A stretch of 64,000 nucleotides of DNA from Thiodiazotropha sp040793985 (GTDB lineage Bacteria > Pseudomonadota > Gammaproteobacteria > Chromatiales > Chromatiaceae). A model generated the notes under the pieces. It saw nothing but the letters and a program-made list of their open reading frames with translations. It searched no databases and had not been told where the DNA came from. Position numbers and translations under genes: made by a program. The stretch lies in contig JBFNJI010000003.1 in assembly GCA_040793985.1 (NCBI GenBank), forward strand, positions 1 to 64,000, written 5' to 3'. This document shows, in pieces, positions 26,310 to 35,109 of the stretch (the stretch's first letter is position 1; the number at the start of each line of letters is the position of its first letter).

Positions 26310-27220
26310 CGGTGAGCGGGGTTGCGCTTGAAGTCATCGGCTAGGGTCTGGCGGGTGATCTCTTCACAGCCGGGCCGCGAGATCAGAGCGGGATCGAGCT
26401 TGAAACGGCGCTTGTTGGTCGAGAAGTAGAGTTCGCCGTTCGGGGTAAGCAGGTCCAGGCAGGACTCGACCAGGTGCTGGTGATCCCGCTGCAGATCGAG
26501 GGTCTCCTGCATCTTCTTGGAGTTGGAGAAGCTGGGCGGGTCGAGGACGATGAGACCGTACACCCTGCGTTCACGCCTTGCCCGCTGAAGAAACTCAGAC
26601 ACGTCGGAGCGCACCAGCTGGTGCGCCTCCCCGGAGAAGCCATTGAGGTCGAGGTTGCGCCGGGTCCAGTTCAGGTAGGTGTTGGAGAGATCGACGCTGG
26701 TGGTCGCCCGGGCGCCCCCCGCCGCGGCATAGACCGAAAAGCTGCCGGTATAGGCGAAGAGATTGAGCATCCGCCTCTCCTTGGCCCGCTGCCGGATCAG
26801 GGCACGGGTTTCGCGATGATCGAGAAAGAGGCCGGTGTCGAGATAGCTGTGGAGATCGACTTCGAACTGTAGCCCGCCTTCACTGACCAGGCTTCTCCTG
26901 CCATGTTTTCCGGTCTTTTCATACTGGGCCATTCCGCGCTGTCGTTGCCGGGTCTTGAAGGCAAGCGCAGTGTCGGGAATCGTCAGCGCCTCGCAGATCG
27001 TATCGCCGATTGCCCTCTCTGCGGACAGATCCAGGGTCTCCCGGCCCTTGCGGGCGAAGTGCTGGACATGGACCTCGCCCTGATACCAGTCGACGGCCAG
27101 GGGGAACTCGGGTATCTCCCGGTCATAGAGACGGTAGCAACCGATGTCACGTCGCCTTGCCCACTTAGCCCAATGGCGCTGGTTTTTGCGCAGCCGGTTG
27201 GCAAAATCCGAAAGCGACAT
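26285..27220 (-). CDS. rlmK: RlmK-like 23S rRNA methyltransferase, stand-alone
   Basis: The product from ATG 27220 (MSLSDFANRLRKNQRHWAKW) is 311 residues and aligns along its length with the C-terminal RlmK half of E. coli RlmKL, which makes m7G2069 in 23S rRNA. Seen: CYRLYDREIPEFPLAVD, YLDTGLFLDHRETR, LNLFAYTGSFSVYAA (SAM site), DPPSFSNSKKM (catalytic DPPxF) and FSTNKRRFKLD. The RlmL half is absent here. A longer frame upstream to 27703 overlaps the next gene and is rejected. The start overlaps the DUF423 stop (TGATG). Confidence 0.88.
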   Translation of the reverse strand: MSLSDFANRLRKNQRHWAKWARRRDIGCYRLYDREIPEFPLAVDWYQGEVHVQHFARKGRETLDLSAERAIGDTICEALTIPDTALAFKTRQRQRGMAQYEKTGKHGRRSLVSEGGLQFEVDLHSYLDTGLFLDHRETRALIRQRAKERRMLNLFAYTGSFSVYAAAGGARATTSVDLSNTYLNWTRRNLDLNGFSGEAHQLVRSDVSEFLQRARRERRVYGLIVLDPPSFSNSKKMQETLDLQRDHQHLVESCLDLLTPNGELYFSTNKRRFKLDPALISRPGCEEITRQTLADDFKRNPAHRCWIFRQA

Positions 27221-27597
27221 CAGCGGGGCAGGCGCCATGCGGCAATCGCCAGGGCGAGCCATGCGGCGATGAAGGCGGTGCCCCCAAAGGGGGTCACCAT
27301 CCCCAGGCCGCGCAGGTCGGTCAGCGCCATGGTGTAGAGGCTCCCGGAGAAGAGCAGGATGCCGCCGATGAAGAGCCAGCCGGCAATACCCAGGCTGCGG
27401 CTCGGGTAGTGCAGGGCGAGCAGTCCGCAGCCATACAGGGCCAGGGTGTGGAGGCCCTGGTAATCGACCGCCTTCTGCCACCAGGTCATATGGCCGGGAG
27501 GCAGCCTGGCTTCCAGGGCGTGTGCGCCAAAGGCGCCGAGAATCACCAGCAGCATGCCGCTGACGGCGGCGAGGAGTAGAAAACGGCGCGCCATCAA
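27220..27597 (-). CDS. DUF423 family membrane protein
   Basis: A 125-residue membrane protein with about four hydrophobic segments and the family signature GAFGAHALEARLP near residue 23, then GLHTLALYGCGLLAL and TPFGGTAFIAAWLALA. The family (YgdD) is widespread; its function is unknown. It is translationally coupled to the genes on both sides, overlapping by 3-4 bases. Confidence 0.92.
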   Translation of the reverse strand: MMARRFLLLAAVSGMLLVILGAFGAHALEARLPPGHMTWWQKAVDYQGLHTLALYGCGLLALHYPSRSLGIAGWLFIGGILLFSGSLYTMALTDLRGLGMVTPFGGTAFIAAWLALAIAAWRLPR

Positions 27598-28145
27598 TTG
27601 TCGCCCTCCTCGAGGCGTTTGAGTTCGTCGAGAATGCCCTGGACCAGCGATTCGGTGTTACTGTCCATCCGCTTGCAGAGCACTTCCGCATCCCGTTCGC
27701 CATCGATCAGCGGCCGAATCACCGCGGCCAACCGGGACATGGGACCGCCGACCTTGCTCATCTGATCCGCCATCTCGGCAATGATCTGCAATGCCTGGGC
27801 ATTCCCGCTGCCGGCGGCATGGATCATCGAGGCAAGCCCGGGCGCGGCCATCGCAGGGTCGGGTTTCTGATTGGGGTCGGGCAGGGTGGATGGGTCCTGC
27901 AGCCCGTGCAGGATCGCCTCGATGATGACCTGGTCCTCTTCGTCGAGGTTGTTCAGCAGTTCGATGTCACGGCGCCCCTGGGCAAAGATCTTGCGAATGA
28001 CCGCGACCAGCTCATCCCAGCCATGCTCCTTCGCCATCACCATGAGTTGTTCAAACTCCTCTTTGCGGTCGGGATTGCCGCCGCTGAGCACGACCTGGTT
28101 GATGAAGGCGGCATGCACCGCCAATATCTGATCTTTTCTAGTCAT
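27594..28145 (-). CDS. unrecognised soluble acidic protein, 183 aa
   Basis: Mostly helical and without membrane or signal segments. It begins MTRKDQILAVHAAFINQVV and has a Pro/Asp-rich linker (DPSTLPDPNQKPDPA, about residue 82-96). The second half (ASMIHAAGSGNAQALQIIAE) is helical. I know no family name. It overlaps the thioredoxin-HEAT gene upstream by eight bases and DUF423 downstream by four, so it belongs to the same operon. Confidence 0.75.
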   Translation of the reverse strand: MTRKDQILAVHAAFINQVVLSGGNPDRKEEFEQLMVMAKEHGWDELVAVIRKIFAQGRRDIELLNNLDEEDQVIIEAILHGLQDPSTLPDPNQKPDPAMAAPGLASMIHAAGSGNAQALQIIAEMADQMSKVGGPMSRLAAVIRPLIDGERDAEVLCKRMDSNTESLVQGILDELKRLEEGDN

Positions 28146-28800
28146 TCGTCATTTTCTCATCAAGTAACGCCAGTGAATCGGAGGCGATCTCCCTGACATC
28201 CGGGTTTTCATCCTCCAACATTCGCTGCAGGGATTCCAGGGCAGCGCTGGAATGGGTCAGGCCCAGGTAGTGAGCAGCATCGGCGCGTAGGGCGGCGTCC
28301 GCCGATCGGGCAAGCCTGTCGAGGTGGTTAAGGGCAGATTGCCAGACCGAACTCCCCTGCAGCTCCTCCGCGACAACACCGACCCCGATACGTACGACAA
28401 TCGGTGTGTCGGGTGATTCCAACAGGCCTATCAAATCCGCGACTGTATCGGGATTTCGCTCTATCCAGATCGCCGCTTGTGGGGCGTGCTGGGTCTTGAG
28501 CAGATGGCTCAGATAGTACGCTGCACCCTCTTCCCGGAAGGTCATGTCGATCCATGTTTCGAGCTCGCCTAGGGAAACCAGTCCCTCCAACTCGAAGCGG
28601 CCGATACGGGTCCAGGGCACGGTACGGGTGCCTATCTCCTGCGCTGTTTCAGGATGTTCTGCAATATTGACAGCTTCCAGGCGACCGATTCGGCCCTGTT
28701 TCAACAGTTGGCTGAGATTTTGTAAAACCGCGGGGCAGTGTGGGCAGCCGCTGCTCAGCAGCAGCAGGGCTCCAGGGGCGTCTGTGTGGCTCATCGGCAT
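28138..28800 (-). CDS. thioredoxin-fold plus HEAT-repeat protein
   Basis: Residues 1-85 form a glutaredoxin/thioredoxin-like domain with CPHC at 19-22 and a cis-Pro loop GTRTVPWTRIG. From about 90 to 218 are helical HEAT-like repeats (ALRADAAHYLGLTHSSAALE, EDENPDVREIASDSLALLDE). No signal peptide, so it should act in the cytoplasm as a redox protein with a protein-binding platform. A second ATG two codons in (28794) is equally possible as the start. It heads the minus-strand operon that runs to yqaA. Confidence 0.78.
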   Translation of the reverse strand: MPMSHTDAPGALLLLSSGCPHCPAVLQNLSQLLKQGRIGRLEAVNIAEHPETAQEIGTRTVPWTRIGRFELEGLVSLGELETWIDMTFREEGAAYYLSHLLKTQHAPQAAIWIERNPDTVADLIGLLESPDTPIVVRIGVGVVAEELQGSSVWQSALNHLDRLARSADAALRADAAHYLGLTHSSAALESLQRMLEDENPDVREIASDSLALLDEKMTND

Positions 28801-29190
28801 GTTAAAAAAACGGCCACTTTAACCTAACGGGCGGGTTGTGCAAGTTATCGATCGCCGGTTGATCGATTCTGGAAAGGGTAAAAGTCACAGTGATAGCCGA
28901 TGAATGCATATCTCTCACGCTGCAGGCTCCCGCTGCCGCCAAGCCTATCCTGGCGTGTTCCCTATGCACGGGACTGCCGGGTGAATAGGCGATTTTCCGA
29001 ATAGTAGATAGGGGGTTAGTAAACCAAATAAAAATAGTAAGCTTTACAACGGGCTAGATAAATAAAGAGTTTTTATAGATGCTGATTAAAAAACTGTTTG
29101 CCTTGAGGTATCGTAAGGCATTAATGTTTGTCGCCCAGTCTCCAGCTTGCGCGCATGCGTGCGGCACAATTGCTGGATAGGAGAAACGCC
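28801..29190. other. intergenic region upstream of aprBA
   Basis: A 390-base divergent gap. It contains a cluster of short hairpins at about 28929-28980 (CGCCA...TGGCG at 28937-28955, TCCC...GGGA at 28959-28973) in an otherwise AT-rich stretch. It should contain the aprBA promoter and the start of the minus-strand operon. I could not match the hairpins to a known RNA. Confidence 0.5.
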
Positions 29191-29664
29191 ATGCCTACAT
29201 TTGTACGAACTGAGAAGTGCGATGGCTGTAAAGGGCAGAATATTACAGCTTGCATGTATATCTGTCCCCATGACCTGATGAAGCTTGATGAAGACGGCTC
29301 CGAGACCGGTCATGCCATGAAGTCGTACAACCAGGAGCCTGAACAGTGCTGGGAGTGCTACTCCTGCGTCAAGATCTGCCCACAGCAGGCAATCGAAGTA
29401 CGCCCTTACGCCGATATCGTTCCGCTGGGTGCCTCCGTACAGCCGCTGCGCGGTTCCGATTCCATCATCTGGAGCATCAAGTTCCGTAACGGCACCACGA
29501 AGCGTTTCCAGTTCCCGGTCCGTACCACGCTCGATGGGTCTATCGATCCCTATCGCGGCAAACCGGCAGCGGATATGGCGAAGATCGACGAGCCCGGCTT
29601 CTTCAATCACAATGAGCTGAACGGCTTCCGTACCGGTGACTCCAGTGAGCTGATCCGCAAGTGA
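29191..29664 (+). CDS. aprB: adenylylsulfate reductase beta subunit
   Basis: The start is the ATG at 29191 (MPTFVRTEKCDGCKGQ), behind AGGAGAAACGCC; an in-frame ATG at 29128 is an extension. The 157-residue iron-sulfur subunit has two [4Fe-4S] cysteine sets: CDGCKGQ...CMYICPHD and CWECYSCVKICPQ. It passes electrons between AprA and the membrane. In this setting AprBA most likely runs in reverse, oxidising sulfite with AMP to APS. aprA follows after 51 bases. Confidence 0.97.
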   Translation: MPTFVRTEKCDGCKGQNITACMYICPHDLMKLDEDGSETGHAMKSYNQEPEQCWECYSCVKICPQQAIEVRPYADIVPLGASVQPLRGSDSIIWSIKFRNGTTKRFQFPVRTTLDGSIDPYRGKPAADMAKIDEPGFFNHNELNGFRTGDSSELIRK

Positions 29665-29715
29665 ACGGGTACCAGGTGGATCAGGTCGATTGCAGTGGAA
29701 AATCGAGGTATTTGA

Positions 29716-31710
29716 ATGGCTGAATTCGGAAATCCGGAAGTCATCCATGAAGAGGTGGATATCCTCATCATCGGTGGCGGCATGGGGGCCTGTGGTGCGG
29801 CTTACGAGATTGGCCCCTGGATCGAGGCGTCCGGCGCGGATATCAAGGTGAAGCTGGTCGACAAGGCCGCCATGGATCGCTCCGGTGCCGTGGCCCAGGG
29901 ACTCTCCTCCATCAATATCTACCTCGGCCCCGAACGGGACCCCGCGGACTATGCCCGCATGGTTTCAAACGACTTGATGGGCATTACCCGAGACGACCTT
30001 ACCTATGATCTGGGTCGGCACGTGGATGAGTCCGTGCACCTGTTCGAGGAGTGGGGTCTGCCGATCTGGAAGACCGACGAAAAGGGCGAGCGTTACGAAG
30101 GGTCCAAGGATATGACGCCGCTGGCACAGGGCGGCAAGCCTGTGCGCACGGGTAAGTGGCAGATCATGATCAACGGTGAATCCTATAAATGGATCGTCGC
30201 CGAGGCCGCGAAGAAGGCCCTGGGTTTGCATAACATCCAGGAGCATGTCTTCATCGTCAGGCTGATCAATGACAAGAATGACAATAACCGAATTGCCGGT
30301 GCCGTCGGTTTCTCGCTCCGCGAGCACAAGATAATCATCTACAAGTTCAAGGCCTGTCTGCTGGTTGCCGGTGGCTGTGTCAACATCTTCCGGCCCCGGT
30401 CGGTGGCAGAGGGTCAGGGTCGCGCCTGGTACCCGGTGTGGAACGCCGGTTCCACCTATGCCATGGCCGCCGAGGCCGGTGCCGAGCTGACCATGATGGA
30501 AAACCGCTTCGTGCCTATCCGTTTCAAAGATGGCTACGGTCCGGTCGGTGCCTGGTTCCTGTTGTTCAAGGCCAAAGCCACCAACGGGCTTGGGGAGAAC
30601 TATCAGGAGCGCAACAAACAGCTGCTGGATGACTACCCGCCTTATGGCCAGGCTGCCGTCCCCGCTGCCTGTCTGCGTAACCACTTGATGCTGAAAGAGA
30701 TGCGTGAAGGCCGCGGCCCTATCTGGATAGATACAGTCACCGCTCTGGCGAACCTGCGTGAGACCCTGTCTCCCCGTGAGGTCAAGCATCTCGAAGCTGA
30801 AGCCTGGGAAGATTTTCTCGACATGTGCATCGCTCAATGCGGGATCTGGGCCGGTGAGAATATCGAGCCGGAGAAGAAGAATTCCGAACTGATGCCCACC
30901 GAACCCTATCTGTTGGGATCACACTCCGGTTGTTGCGGTATCTGGGTCTCCGGCCCCGAAGACCTAGGCGCGCCGACTACTGAGGAGCATGCCGACAAGG
31001 AGAAGATTCCATCGCACCTGCCAGAGGGTTGGAACTGGGGCTACAGAGGAATGACCACTGTACAGGGGCTGTTCACTGCAGCCGACGGCGTCGGCGCCTC
31101 CGGTCACAAATTCTCTTCCGGTTCACACGCCGAAGGTCGCATCTGTGCCAAGTCGATGGTCAAGTTCGTCATCGACAATATGGACTGGACGCCTGAGCTG
31201 GAGATATCCAGCGAAGAACTGGTGGAGGAGATCTACCGTCCAGTACACAATTACCTGCAGCACAAGGACTACTCCACCGCCATTGACGTGAATCCAAACT
31301 ACATCACGCCGAAGATGTTTCAGGCCCGCCTGCAGAAAATCATGGATGAATACGTTGCCGGTGTTTCCACCTACTACACCACCAATGAGCAGATGCTGGT
31401 CCTGGCGGAACAGAAACTGGAGATACTGAAGGAGGATGCGCAAAAGATGCGTGCGAAAGACCTCCATGAGCTGTTGCGTGCCTGGGAGAACTACCACCGC
31501 ATTCTCACCGCTGAGGCGCATATGAAGCATATTCAGTTTCGTGAGGAGACCCGTTATCCCGGCTACTGCTATCGCATGGACAAGAACTATGTCGATGAGG
31601 AGAACTGGAAGTGTTTCGTGAACTCCGTCTACGACAGGAACAGCAAGACCTACAAGTGCTTCAAACGCGCCCATGTGGACCTGGTCGACAAGTCCAAGCT
31701 GTTCAAGTAA
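29716..31710 (+). CDS. aprA: adenylylsulfate reductase alpha subunit
   Basis: A 664-residue flavoprotein that interconverts sulfite plus AMP and APS. The FAD-binding start is VDILIIGGGMGACGAAYEIG (about 14-33). Also seen are KAAMDRSGAVAQGLSSIN, the family-typical GSHSGCCGIWVSGPEDLG and GVGASGHKFSSGSHAEGR. Length matches AprA. Neither an aprM membrane anchor nor qmoABC is adjacent in the window. A GAGG ribosome site precedes the ATG. Confidence 0.98.
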   Translation: MAEFGNPEVIHEEVDILIIGGGMGACGAAYEIGPWIEASGADIKVKLVDKAAMDRSGAVAQGLSSINIYLGPERDPADYARMVSNDLMGITRDDLTYDLGRHVDESVHLFEEWGLPIWKTDEKGERYEGSKDMTPLAQGGKPVRTGKWQIMINGESYKWIVAEAAKKALGLHNIQEHVFIVRLINDKNDNNRIAGAVGFSLREHKIIIYKFKACLLVAGGCVNIFRPRSVAEGQGRAWYPVWNAGSTYAMAAEAGAELTMMENRFVPIRFKDGYGPVGAWFLLFKAKATNGLGENYQERNKQLLDDYPPYGQAAVPAACLRNHLMLKEMREGRGPIWIDTVTALANLRETLSPREVKHLEAEAWEDFLDMCIAQCGIWAGENIEPEKKNSELMPTEPYLLGSHSGCCGIWVSGPEDLGAPTTEEHADKEKIPSHLPEGWNWGYRGMTTVQGLFTAADGVGASGHKFSSGSHAEGRICAKSMVKFVIDNMDWTPELEISSEELVEEIYRPVHNYLQHKDYSTAIDVNPNYITPKMFQARLQKIMDEYVAGVSTYYTTNEQMLVLAEQKLEILKEDAQKMRAKDLHELLRAWENYHRILTAEAHMKHIQFREETRYPGYCYRMDKNYVDEENWKCFVNSVYDRNSKTYKCFKRAHVDLVDKSKLFK

Positions 31711-31801
31711 TCCTTGGCGAGCTTGCGCACTGTGTGGTGTGGTTTGCATCCCGATGCGGTTTGAGACAGTCAGCCATAGCTAGAGCGGTCCGGGGCAAAT
31801 C

Positions 31802-32692
31802 GTGAGTGATAGATTCGATATCCCATTCAAAAGCAGTTTCATACCCTCGGTAGTCGAACCTGACGCCAAGATAGGGTTTAACTGTCACAAGGATATTTCC
31901 TGCTTCAACGCCTGCTGCAAACAGGCGGACATTCAATTGACCCCCTATGACGTCTTGCGCTTGAAGGATAATCTTGGTCTCAGTGTCAGCGACTTTTTAA
32001 AGCGGCATACCGTGCCCTTCAAGATGGATAAGGATGGCCTCCCCGGAGTGAAACTCCGCACCGAGCATGAGGGCGCCTGTATGTTCATCGACGAGCATGG
32101 GTGCAGCGTCTATAAGGACCGTCCAACCGCTTGTCGCTACTATCCCATTGGGCAGATGGTGATGCGCGAAGCGGGTTCCCTCGAGGATCAGGCACGCTAT
32201 TTTCTGATCCGTGAGGAGTACTGCAAGGGACACCGGGAGGTGCGAGAGAGCAGTGTGGATGACTACCGCAAGGAGCAGGAAGTTGAGATCTACGATCAGC
32301 TCAATCGTGATTGGCTGCAGTTGATGCTGATGAAGAATTCGGCCGGACCGAGCATAGGGCGCCCATCGGATACCAGCCTGCAGTTCTTTTTCATGTGTTC
32401 CTACGACATGGATCGGCTGCGCCGTTTCGTCTTGAGCGATGCCTTCAAGGCTTCATACGATCTTGATGAGGGATTTTACCGGACCATGGAGAGCGAGGAT
32501 CTCGCACTGATGCAGTTCGGTACCCGGTTGCTGAAGCAGGTGTTGTTCGGTGATGTAACCATCCCGGTCAGGGAGCATGCGGCGGAAAAGCGCATCGAAG
32601 CGCGTAAAGAGATCCTGGATATGCGCAGAAAGGCCGAAGTAGAGCGCCACAGACAGATGCAGGAACAACAGATGAAGGATGCCTCGTCCTGA
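31802..32692 (+). CDS. YkgJ-family cysteine-cluster protein
   Basis: A 296-residue cytoplasmic protein beginning with GTG (SDRFDIPFKSSFIPSVV). Cysteines cluster as CHKDISCFNACCKQADIQL, then GACMFIDEHGCSVYKDRP and ACRYYPIGQM, the YkgJ pattern, which probably binds zinc or an Fe-S cluster. The C-terminus is a charged helix. It follows aprA after 91 bases, in the same direction and with no obvious terminator between, so co-transcription with aprBA is plausible. Its role is unknown. Confidence 0.85.
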   Translation: MSDRFDIPFKSSFIPSVVEPDAKIGFNCHKDISCFNACCKQADIQLTPYDVLRLKDNLGLSVSDFLKRHTVPFKMDKDGLPGVKLRTEHEGACMFIDEHGCSVYKDRPTACRYYPIGQMVMREAGSLEDQARYFLIREEYCKGHREVRESSVDDYRKEQEVEIYDQLNRDWLQLMLMKNSAGPSIGRPSDTSLQFFFMCSYDMDRLRRFVLSDAFKASYDLDEGFYRTMESEDLALMQFGTRLLKQVLFGDVTIPVREHAAEKRIEARKEILDMRRKAEVERHRQMQEQQMKDASS

Positions 32693-32798
32693 TCCCTGAG
32701 GAATCTGATTCGTGGATGACCCTGCCACGTGCATTCCCACGCAGCAGTGTGGGATGGAATGCCCGTTCTGCTCGATCTGCCGTCATACACCCACTCGA

Positions 32799-33053
32799 CT
32801 AGAGCCCCGAGCTGGACCAGGGAACACCCACCCATGGATCATCGCTCTGCTCTGCTGGCGTCCAGAGGGCTTGAATACCGCTTGGTCCCCCCGGCAGATC
32901 GAGGTCATGTAAATTGAAAGCCTTCTCATCCACGTCAGGGATGTCTGTCTTGCCATTCTCACCGCTACCGCTGGAACCACCGTCTGAAGTGAGCAGTATG
33001 AGAACAATTGAGAGTTATAGGGTGAGTCCTGGAGTGTGATTCAAACGCTGCAT
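32799..33053 (-). pseudogene. small lipoprotein-like gene with an in-frame stop
   Basis: An ATG at 33053 with GGAG five bases upstream starts MQRLNHTPGLTL, then a TAA, then in the same frame LSIVLILLTSDGGSSGSGEN followed by GKTDIPDVDEKAFNLHDLDL and a TAG at 32799. With one codon repaired it would be an 84-residue secreted protein. The lipobox-like LLTSDGG has Asp where Cys is expected. Either a decayed lipoprotein gene or a coincidence; the signal-like helix and acidic low-complexity tail favour the first. Confidence 0.4.
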
Positions 33054-33102
33054 TACAACTCCATCAGTTTCCATCCTGCCCTATTCAGGAGATCGCAGTC
33101 CG

Positions 33103-33444
33103 CTAGCCTTGGTATAGCCGGTCGGTTTTGGAAGACATGATGAAGTCATTACGGTGGAGCCCCCTGATCTTATGCGACCACCAGGTCACCGTGGTCTTTC
33201 CCCACTCGGTCAATAGAGCGGGATGGTGCCCCTCCTCTTCAGCAAGTTGGCCGACCCTGTTGGTGAAATCCAGGGCCTCGACGAAGTTATTGAAGGGGAA
33301 GCTCCGCTCAAGCTGCATAATGCCGTCCCTGACCTCGATGTTCCAGTCGGGGATTGCGCGTATCAGCTCCGCCAGCTCGTCATCGCTGACTTTAGGCGCG
33401 TCAGCGCGACAGGCCTCACACTTTTCTTCGGTAAGCGCTGCCAT
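33103..33444 (-). CDS. phhB: pterin-4a-carbinolamine dehydratase
   Basis: A 113-residue PhhB/DCoH-like enzyme that dehydrates 4a-hydroxytetrahydropterins. The catalytic HHP (EEEGHHPALLTEWGKTTV) and the downstream histidine in WWSHKIRGLHRND are in place. The start MAALTEEKCEACRADAPKV is typical of gammaproteobacterial members. No phenylalanine hydroxylase gene is nearby. Confidence 0.95.
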   Translation of the reverse strand: MAALTEEKCEACRADAPKVSDDELAELIRAIPDWNIEVRDGIMQLERSFPFNNFVEALDFTNRVGQLAEEEGHHPALLTEWGKTTVTWWSHKIRGLHRNDFIMSSKTDRLYQG

Positions 33445-33604
33445 ATGGGTATTTCCTCTCTTCCAGTATCTCGGATATAGTAGTCTCAGGTAGGTGCCCA
33501 GTGCGTTGCCTGGGTCTCCTCACAGGGATTATCATTTAGATTGCCGTGATTGCATACACAGAATCAATAGGGGAAAGCGGCACTTCAGTGCGGCCCAAGG
33601 ATCA

Positions 33605-34999
33605 GTGAATAAACGCGCGCTTATTGTTGATGATTCGAAGACCGCTCGGCAGGTGCTGTCGAACAAGCTCTCCAATTATGGTATCTCCGTGGTAGCGCTG
33701 GAGTCAGCGGCCGCGGCGATCGACTATCTCTATGACAATGCGCCGGATGCCATTTTCATGGATTACGAAATGCCGGGCATGGATGGCTTCCAGGCCTTGA
33801 AGGTGATCAAGTCAAATCCCAATACCGCGGTCATTCCCGTCATGATGTACACCTCCAAGGCGGGTGGGTTGGAGGTGAGTCAGGCGAGGGCGCTCGGTGC
33901 GGTCGGCGTATTGCCCAAACAGCTCGAGGTCCAGGATCTGGAGGATGTACTCCATTCGCTGCACCTGATGCCTGACCAGGAGTCGCTGGTACACGGTTTC
34001 GAGGATAGCGAGCTGGATGGGGTCGGCAACATTCGCAGCCAGGGCAATATTCACTCCATCCATGAGCATGAGCGTCGCAAGTCCGCCCCGATAGGGCCGA
34101 TCAGTCTGCCTTTGGATGATTTTCAGGACTCCCTCTCTGCCGGTGATGACTCATTGAAGCGCTTCATCCGCAAGGAGCAGTATCAGAGCGAGAATCGACT
34201 CCAGGATAAGCTGGAGAAACATTTTGCCGAAACCCAGAGCGAGTTGTATGAGCTCGAGGCGATGCAGGAGGCCTCGCGATCCCAGGCCAGGAGGGCGACG
34301 CTGCTTGGTCTGATGAGCCTGCTCATTCTGTTTCTGGGTTTTACCTTCGGCTACTATTTTCTTGTGCTCTCACCGGTACAGCAGAGCCTGCCTGGCAGCC
34401 GTGACGACAGTGGCGAGGAGCTGCTGCAGCTGATTGGCGCCCAGGGCGAGAAGATCGAACTGTTGTCGCAAAAGATCGATGACGCCAGTTATGGCAACGA
34501 GGCCAATCCAGTGGCTCAACTGCCGCTCAAGTTGATTGAGTGGGCAGCGAATCAGGGTACCGAGTTCGCCTATGGAGAGAGGCCGTTCAATGATCAGCGG
34601 GCGCTGTGGTTGTCCGAATTGGTCGATCAGCTCAAGGAGTCGGGATTTAGCGGTACCATCGAGTTGCGTGCCTCCCACGGCAATTTCTGTCTGCAGAAAA
34701 ACTCGGGCGAAGAACTTCTTCTGGCCAAGGAGGGATTGGATATCGGCGATTGTCTGTTTGCCGCTGATCAGCGTGGCAGCAACGACTGGCTCAACGACCA
34801 ATCCGTCGCCTTTGCAAACTATATGAACGTGGAGTTGGCTCGGAGCGGTGGTGAGTTGGAAATACTTCTGTTCAGCAGTGGCTTCAACGATCCCGTCATA
34901 CCCTATCCGTCAATCTACGAAGTGAAGACGGTCACCGAGTGGAACCGTATCGCCGCGCAGAACCAACGCATAAGGGTCAGTCTCTACAGCAACCCCTGA
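33605..34999 (+). CDS. receiver domain anchored by one membrane helix, 464 aa
   Basis: The start is a GTG at 33605 (VNKRALIVDDSKTARQVLS), with AAGGA upstream; the frame open from 33494 encodes no domain before it. A CheY-type receiver (1-120, phospho-Asp53 in FMDYEMPGMDG) is followed by a charged linker with a coiled coil (about 195-230), one membrane helix at 231-253 (LLGLMSLLILFLGFTFGYYF) and about 210 residues likely in the periplasm with two cysteines. A receiver fused to a membrane helix and an extracytoplasmic domain is not a usual output design. The C-terminal domain is unnamed to me. Confidence 0.85.
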   Translation: MNKRALIVDDSKTARQVLSNKLSNYGISVVALESAAAAIDYLYDNAPDAIFMDYEMPGMDGFQALKVIKSNPNTAVIPVMMYTSKAGGLEVSQARALGAVGVLPKQLEVQDLEDVLHSLHLMPDQESLVHGFEDSELDGVGNIRSQGNIHSIHEHERRKSAPIGPISLPLDDFQDSLSAGDDSLKRFIRKEQYQSENRLQDKLEKHFAETQSELYELEAMQEASRSQARRATLLGLMSLLILFLGFTFGYYFLVLSPVQQSLPGSRDDSGEELLQLIGAQGEKIELLSQKIDDASYGNEANPVAQLPLKLIEWAANQGTEFAYGERPFNDQRALWLSELVDQLKESGFSGTIELRASHGNFCLQKNSGEELLLAKEGLDIGDCLFAADQRGSNDWLNDQSVAFANYMNVELARSGGELEILLFSSGFNDPVIPYPSIYEVKTVTEWNRIAAQNQRIRVSLYSNP

Positions 35000-35109
35000 A
35001 TCCGGTATCGCCCCCTTCCTTAACCGGACATGCCAATGCCTTGACGGGTCGTGAGTCTATCCGTAGGGGTAATCGCTTTGTCGGCGGTAAGCGGCGGCTT
35101 GGGATTGAC

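Noticed and set aside
26285..27703. longer 472-residue form of the RlmK-like methyltransferase
   Set aside because: The extra 161 residues overlap the intact DUF423 gene in another frame and match nothing; ATG 27220 gives the family N-terminus.
28929..28980. possible riboswitch or third structured core upstream of aprB
   Set aside because: The CTTTC/GAAAG closing stem and the CAGCA.. hairpin of elements 3 and 5 are missing, and it matches no riboswitch class I know.
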